DNA of 9,761 bases, taken from the NCBI GenBank assembly GCA_012514775.1, contig JAAYZQ010000213.1, positions 1 through 9,761 on the forward strand. The letters are read 5' to 3'. The stretch's first letter is position 1. Each line of letters begins with the position of its first letter. Shown here one piece after another: positions 6,673 through 9,761 of this stretch. Origin of the DNA: Anaerolineaceae bacterium. Its GTDB lineage: Bacteria; Chloroflexota; Anaerolineae; JAAYZQ01. Under the pieces are notes generated by a model, which made no database searches, had not been told where the DNA came from, and saw nothing but the letters and a program-made list of their open reading frames with translations. Made by a program: the position numbers and the translations under genes.

Positions 6673-8480
6673 CGGAAACAGATGGTGTTCGAGAGTTGGC
6701 TGTCGAGGTCTCGCCCCGCGAGGCGACTTCGGACGAGATGTTGAGCCGGATCCACCTGACAGAGCCCAGGGACACGGCGCAGGTGTGGTTCAACGACGGG
6801 CGCGTGTTCGAGGGGCCGGTGGGTACCCCCCTGGAAGCCTTTGTGCGGGCCGCCGGCTCCGACCCCGAGGCGCCCACGGTGGCAGCCCTCATCGACGACG
6901 AGCTGCGGGAGCTGTCGTATCGCGTCGACAGCGACATCGAGGTCGTACCCATTACCATGGCCGACAGCGACGGCTTTCGCATCTATCGCCGGTCGCTCGC
7001 TTTTCTCCTCGTGACCGCCGTCCACGAGCTGTTCCCGGGGGCAACCCTCTTTGTCGACCACTCGCTGACCTTTGGCGGCTACTTTTGCCAGGTGCAGGGC
7101 CGCGAGCCCTTCACGCCCGAGGAGGTGGCGCAGATCGAAGCCCGCATGCACGAGATCGTGGCGGAGGATGAGCCCATCTTCAAGACGCGGGTGCCCCTCA
7201 ACGAAGCCATCGCTCTCTTTAATGCGCGGGGCGACGACGACAAGGTACGGCTGCTGAACCGGCGGCGCAAGAACTATCTGACGCTCTACAGCCTGCGCGG
7301 TTTCCGGGACTATTTTCACGGCTATATGGTGCCTTCCACCGGCTACCTGACGGTCTTTGACCTGCACCACTACCCGCCGGGCTTTATCATCCACTTTCCA
7401 CGCAGCAGCCCGCCCATGGAGCTGCAGCCATTTGTCGACTATCCCAAGCTCATCAGCGTCTTTCGCGAGTACGGGGAGTGGATGGAGTTGATGGGCGTGC
7501 GCGACGTGGGCAGCCTCAACGAGGCCATCGCCGGCGGGCGGGTCTCGGAGCTGGTCCTCGTCGCCGAGGCACTCCACGAGCAGCGCGTGGCGCGCATCGC
7601 CGAGGAGATTGCGCGGCGGCGCAAGGGGGACGAGACCGGCGGGCTGGAGCGTGAGACGGGCGAGACCGTGCGCCTGGTGCTCGTCGCCGGGCCTTCTTCC
7701 TCTGGCAAGACCACCTTTTCCAAGCGCCTGAGCATCCAACTTCTGGCCAACGGCCTGCGGCCCTTTCCTTTGGAGCTGGACAACTATTTCGTCGACCGGT
7801 CCAAGACGCCGCGGGACGAGCAGGGCGCCTACGATTTCGAGTCGCTCTATGCCGTGGACCTGGACCTCTTTAACGAGCACCTGGTGCAGTTGCTGGAGGG
7901 GCGCGAGGTGGTGCTGCCGCGCTACAACTTTGTGACCGGCCTGCGCGAGGTCGGCCCCACGGTGCAGCTCCGGCCGGACCACATCGTCATCGTCGAGGGC
8001 ATCCATGGCCTGAACCCGCACCTTGTGCCGGGGGTCCCACGCGACGTCAGCTATCGGGTCTATGTGTCGGCCCTCACCCAGCTCAACATCGACAAGCACA
8101 ACCGCGTGCCCACCACCGATACCCGGCTCTTGCGGCGCATCGTGCGCGACGCCGCTCACCGCGGCTACAGTGCCCGGGATACCATCGACCGCTGGAACAA
8201 CGTGCGGGCCGGTGAGAAGCGCTGGATCTTTCCCTACCAGGAGCACGCTGACGTCATGTTCAACTCGGCCCTGGTGTACGAGCTGTCGGTCCTCAAGCTG
8301 CTGGCCGAGCCCCTGCTGCTGCAAATCCAGCCCCGGACGCCAGCCTACGTGGAGGCCAAGCGCCTGCGGGCCATGCTCGAGTGGTTCGAGCCCCTCGCGC
8401 CCGACCTCGTGCCCGACAACTCGATCTTGCGCGAGTTTGTCGGCGGCTCGATCCTGCGCGAGTTTCACCTGTCGTTGTAG
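6669..8480 (+). CDS. TGS/SAD-domain uridine kinase-like P-loop protein
   Basis: A 603-aa fusion. Residues about 36-95 look like a TGS domain, and about 100-225 like the second additional domain of threonyl-tRNA synthetase (FHGYMVPSTGYL near 216-227). A linker follows, then a uridine kinase/phosphoribulokinase-type kinase domain from about 334. The kinase has Walker A GPSSSGKTTFSKRL (341-354), a substrate-side LDNYFVDR (370-377), PRYNF (417-421), Walker B-like HIVIVEGIHGLN (438-449) and a lid-region run RRIVRDAAHRGYSARDTI (489-506). Classical uridine kinase (Udk) is about 200 aa and lacks the front half. Proteins of this architecture occur in Chloroflexota, Thermotogota and Firmicutes, to my knowledge without a well-established substrate. 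The synthetase-like part lacks an aminoacylation core. The start ATG overlaps the upstream gene by 4 nt, with GGAAAAGAG-type purines upstream. Kinase fold is secure; nucleoside phosphorylation is inferred. Confidence 0.9.
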   Translation: MTETDGVRELAVEVSPREATSDEMLSRIHLTEPRDTAQVWFNDGRVFEGPVGTPLEAFVRAAGSDPEAPTVAALIDDELRELSYRVDSDIEVVPITMADSDGFRIYRRSLAFLLVTAVHELFPGATLFVDHSLTFGGYFCQVQGREPFTPEEVAQIEARMHEIVAEDEPIFKTRVPLNEAIALFNARGDDDKVRLLNRRRKNYLTLYSLRGFRDYFHGYMVPSTGYLTVFDLHHYPPGFIIHFPRSSPPMELQPFVDYPKLISVFREYGEWMELMGVRDVGSLNEAIAGGRVSELVLVAEALHEQRVARIAEEIARRRKGDETGGLERETGETVRLVLVAGPSSSGKTTFSKRLSIQLLANGLRPFPLELDNYFVDRSKTPRDEQGAYDFESLYAVDLDLFNEHLVQLLEGREVVLPRYNFVTGLREVGPTVQLRPDHIVIVEGIHGLNPHLVPGVPRDVSYRVYVSALTQLNIDKHNRVPTTDTRLLRRIVRDAAHRGYSARDTIDRWNNVRAGEKRWIFPYQEHADVMFNSALVYELSVLKLLAEPLLLQIQPRTPAYVEAKRLRAMLEWFEPLAPDLVPDNSILREFVGGSILREFHLSL

Positions 8481-8502
8481 GCGGCACACAAGAACCAGGC
8501 TC

Positions 8503-8526
8503 GCGGCGCATCGCCAGATGCGCCGC
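8503..8526 (+). terminator. GC-rich hairpin after the kinase gene (terminator-like, no U-tract)
   Basis: Perfect 9-bp stem GCGGCGCAT / ATGCGCCGC with a 6-nt loop (CGCCAG), 23 nt after the kinase stop. As with the hairpin at 3453-3474, no T-run follows. Position at the end of a long coupled gene chain and just before a strong promoter supports a transcript end. Confidence 0.5.
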
Positions 8527-8589
8527 TCCGGGAGCGCGAGCGGTGTCGCACCGAGCTTGCACCCCTTCCGTTGGTTCTCGAGCGGCGAC

Positions 8590-8617
8590 TTGACATCTGG
8601 CCGGATCACGGTATAAT
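8590..8617 (+). promoter_or_regulatory. Consensus sigma-70 promoter (TTGACA-16-TATAAT)
   Basis: TTGACA (8590-8595) and TATAAT (8612-8617) both match the housekeeping consensus in full, with a 16-nt spacer. In DNA this GC-rich a double perfect match is unlikely by chance. The predicted start near 8624 lies in the 350-nt gap between the kinase and the last gene, so the transcript has a leader of about 207 nt before GTG 8831. The gap also holds the hairpin at 8503-8526 and a possible small ORF at 8678-8773; I see no tRNA or known riboswitch in it. Confidence 0.85.
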
Positions 8618-8677
8618 AGACTCGTCTGGCCGGTTCTTAACCCCTTTCAAGCGTCGAGTGGATAAGGAGCGGGCAAC

Positions 8678-8773
8678 GTGGCATCAAGTGCCAACATGCT
8701 TGTACACGAAGGCCTGACTGAGAGCGCCGCATTGGGCACCACTTCCCTACCCCAGGGGCGCCCCCCGGCATAG
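8678..8773 (+). CDS. Possible 31-aa leader peptide
   Basis: GTG 8678 is preceded by a strong SD AAGGAG (8664-8669) with an 8-nt spacer and lies about 54 nt after the predicted transcript start. It encodes 31 residues, beginning MASSANMLVHEG and ending PQGRPPA, then TAG. No run of one amino acid suggests classical attenuation, although the end is proline-rich. It is in the same frame as the GTG 8831 gene, with the stop and 19 sense codons between. The sequence GGCAACGTGG is shared by both start regions. It could be a translated leader, a chance ORF with a good SD, or the true N-terminus of the next gene broken by TAG. No homology is recognised. Confidence 0.35.
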   Translation: MASSANMLVHEGLTESAALGTTSLPQGRPPA

Positions 8774-8781
8774 AGATGCCG
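8766..8781 (+). other. Small hairpin over the leader ORF stop codon
   Basis: CGGCAT (8766-8771), loop AGAG, ATGCCG (8776-8781): a perfect 6-bp stem that spans the TAG stop (8771-8773) of the possible leader peptide. A ribosome ending at this stop would melt it. It is short and could be chance; no function is claimed. Confidence 0.3.
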
Positions 8782-8830
8782 CAGTGACAGCCCGCCGCCT
8801 GGCAGATTTGTTCACGTTCGAGGTGGCAAC

Positions 8831-9761
8831 GTGGAACGCTGGCTGGCAATAGAACTGGGAGCAGCCATCATCGGGACCATCTTTCTGGCATTCGTGGGAT
8901 GGCTCATGCAGGGCCGCAAGACCGGCGGAGCCCTGCTGGTGGGCATGACTGCGGCCATGAGTTCTGCTCTTTGCATCCTTGGGACTGCGCTCGGACGCCA
9001 TCTTCAGGAGAATGCCGGGGGCTCGCTAGGGAACGTTCTGGCGGGAGAAAGGGGCGGATGGGTCGGGCTCATTGCCGGAATGCTGCTGGCGGCTATGCTC
9101 ATCGTTCCTCGCCTGGCCGGCTTTGCCCGGGCCAGGAGTGTGTGGCCCTTTGTTGTCTCCTGGCTGGGTCTCTGCGTGCTATGTATCGCCGGCTACCTTC
9201 TCGGCGACTGGCCGGGCCTGGCCATGGTCCCCCTGACGACCATCGTCATTCTGCTCTGGCTCCTCTTCCGGTTCTCCAAGTGGGTCCTGCCCCTACCTGA
9301 AGTGATCAAGCAGGAGGTGAGCTTCTTCGAGCGTATCCGGGCCTTTTTTCGGGATCCCAGGAGCGGAGTCCAGAGCCTGTACAAGACGAGCATCCGAGCC
9401 TATCATCGGGTGCTGGCCCTTCTCCGCCATCCGCAAAGAAATGGCTATCCTCCACGCCCTGAGCAGGTCAATGCCTTTCGCTGCCTCTTGACGTTTCTCC
9501 TCGGTTCTAACTGGCCGTTCTACTTTGTCCAAGACGGCAAGGTCGAAAAGCGAGTCGACGGCAACCCCTTTCGCCAGTTCTTTGCCGGGCCGGGCTTTGT
9601 GTATTGCGAGCCGGATCAGGCTGCCTACGTGACCGATGGCGTGAGGCTGACGAGGGTGTGCGGCCCGGGACTGACCTTTACCGGGCTCTACGACCAGGAG
9701 GTCGTTCCCCTCGATCTTCGCCGCCAGCTTCGAGCGTTTGAGGTCGAGGCCTTGACCAGGG
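8831..9761 (+). CDS. Multi-helix membrane protein with SPFH/band 7-like start (partial, runs off the end)
   Basis: An open frame from GTG 8831 to the window edge (310 codons, no stop). The start has SD GAGGT (8820-8824), 6 nt upstream; the frame is closed by TAG at 8771-8773 and no other start exists between. About five hydrophobic segments are seen (near 7-26, 33-54, 77-92, 104-124, 130-146). A basic, likely cytosolic stretch (147-245) follows. Then FAGPGFVYCEPDQAAYVTDG (251-270), a GPGL turn (278-281) and VVPLDLRRQLR ... EVEALTR (291-310) resemble the opening beta strands of an SPFH/band 7 (stomatin/prohibitin) domain, typically GPG...vDlR.Q...v...T.DG. SPFH proteins form membrane-bound oligomeric scaffolds. 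The domain call is by pattern and the rest is missing. The consensus promoter and leader upstream suggest this is the gene they serve. Confidence 0.72.
   Translation, partial: MERWLAIELGAAIIGTIFLAFVGWLMQGRKTGGALLVGMTAAMSSALCILGTALGRHLQENAGGSLGNVLAGERGGWVGLIAGMLLAAMLIVPRLAGFARARSVWPFVVSWLGLCVLCIAGYLLGDWPGLAMVPLTTIVILLWLLFRFSKWVLPLPEVIKQEVSFFERIRAFFRDPRSGVQSLYKTSIRAYHRVLALLRHPQRNGYPPRPEQVNAFRCLLTFLLGSNWPFYFVQDGKVEKRVDGNPFRQFFAGPGFVYCEPDQAAYVTDGVRLTRVCGPGLTFTGLYDQEVVPLDLRRQLRAFEVEALTR

Noticed and set aside
5897..7171. 424-codon open frame on the + strand
   Set aside because: It crosses mnmA, the small membrane gene and the kinase in another frame and is rich in Arg/Gly/Pro, the typical GC-rich out-of-frame product.
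6591..8609. 672-codon open frame on the minus strand
   Set aside because: It lies opposite the clear TGS-kinase gene, shows low-complexity His/Gln/Leu/Asp-rich composition typical of antisense GC-rich codons, and has no recognisable domain.
8747..9001. Minus-strand frame of 84 codons near the right-end promoter
   Set aside because: It overlaps the start of the membrane gene and leader, and no SD or recognisable protein was seen.
8899..9300. 133-codon + strand open frame within the last gene
   Set aside because: Out of frame with the GTG 8831 gene, whose hydrophobic segments and SPFH-like end are more convincing; Arg/Ser/Gly-rich with no features.

Overview
The window is a GC-rich (by eye well above 60%), tightly packed bacterial chromosome segment in which every supported gene reads on the + strand. 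The gene set and protein style fit a Chloroflexota bacterium, perhaps Anaerolineae- or Caldilineae-like: a uridine kinase-type ATPase behind threonyl-tRNA-synthetase-like TGS/SAD domains, an amidase with an LGFP-like tail, and an SPFH-like protein behind several membrane helices. This assignment is inference from protein style, with no marker gene or rRNA to confirm it.

Region 1 (31-3448) is a cysteine and sulfur-mobilisation cluster: an Rrf2-family regulator with four cysteines, serine O-acetyltransferase (cysE), cysteine synthase (cysK) and an IscS/NifS-type cysteine desulfurase. cysE and cysK overlap by ATGA; the desulfurase follows after a 114-nt gap with its own SD. Together they make O-acetylserine, convert it to cysteine and remove the sulfur as a persulfide, probably under a sulfur- or Fe-S-sensing repressor. 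A perfect GC-rich hairpin follows the last stop.

Region 2 (about 3449-8480) begins with a 170-nt intergenic stretch holding a plausible promoter and a 10-bp inverted repeat. The genes are a single-domain ArsA/GET3-family ATPase, a cytoplasmic-looking N-acetylmuramoyl-L-alanine amidase, the tRNA 2-thiouridylase mnmA, a 92-aa three-helix membrane protein and the TGS-uridine kinase-like protein. From the amidase onward the genes overlap by 4-8 nt, so translation is probably coupled. MnmA is the natural user of the desulfurase's persulfide sulfur, which links regions 1 and 2. A second GC-rich hairpin follows the kinase stop.

Region 3 (8481-9761) has a 350-nt gap with a consensus promoter (TTGACA, 16-nt spacer, TATAAT). 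Its leader encodes a possible 31-aa peptide with a good SD. It leads into a GTG-started gene that stays open to the window edge: about five membrane helices, then a cytosolic part that looks like the start of an SPFH/band 7 domain.

I found no rRNA, tRNA, CRISPR array, transposase or phage gene. Most genes are ordinary housekeeping. The least explained parts are the ArsA-like ATPase between sulfur genes, the leader and membrane/SPFH-like gene at the right end, and the small membrane protein between mnmA and the kinase.
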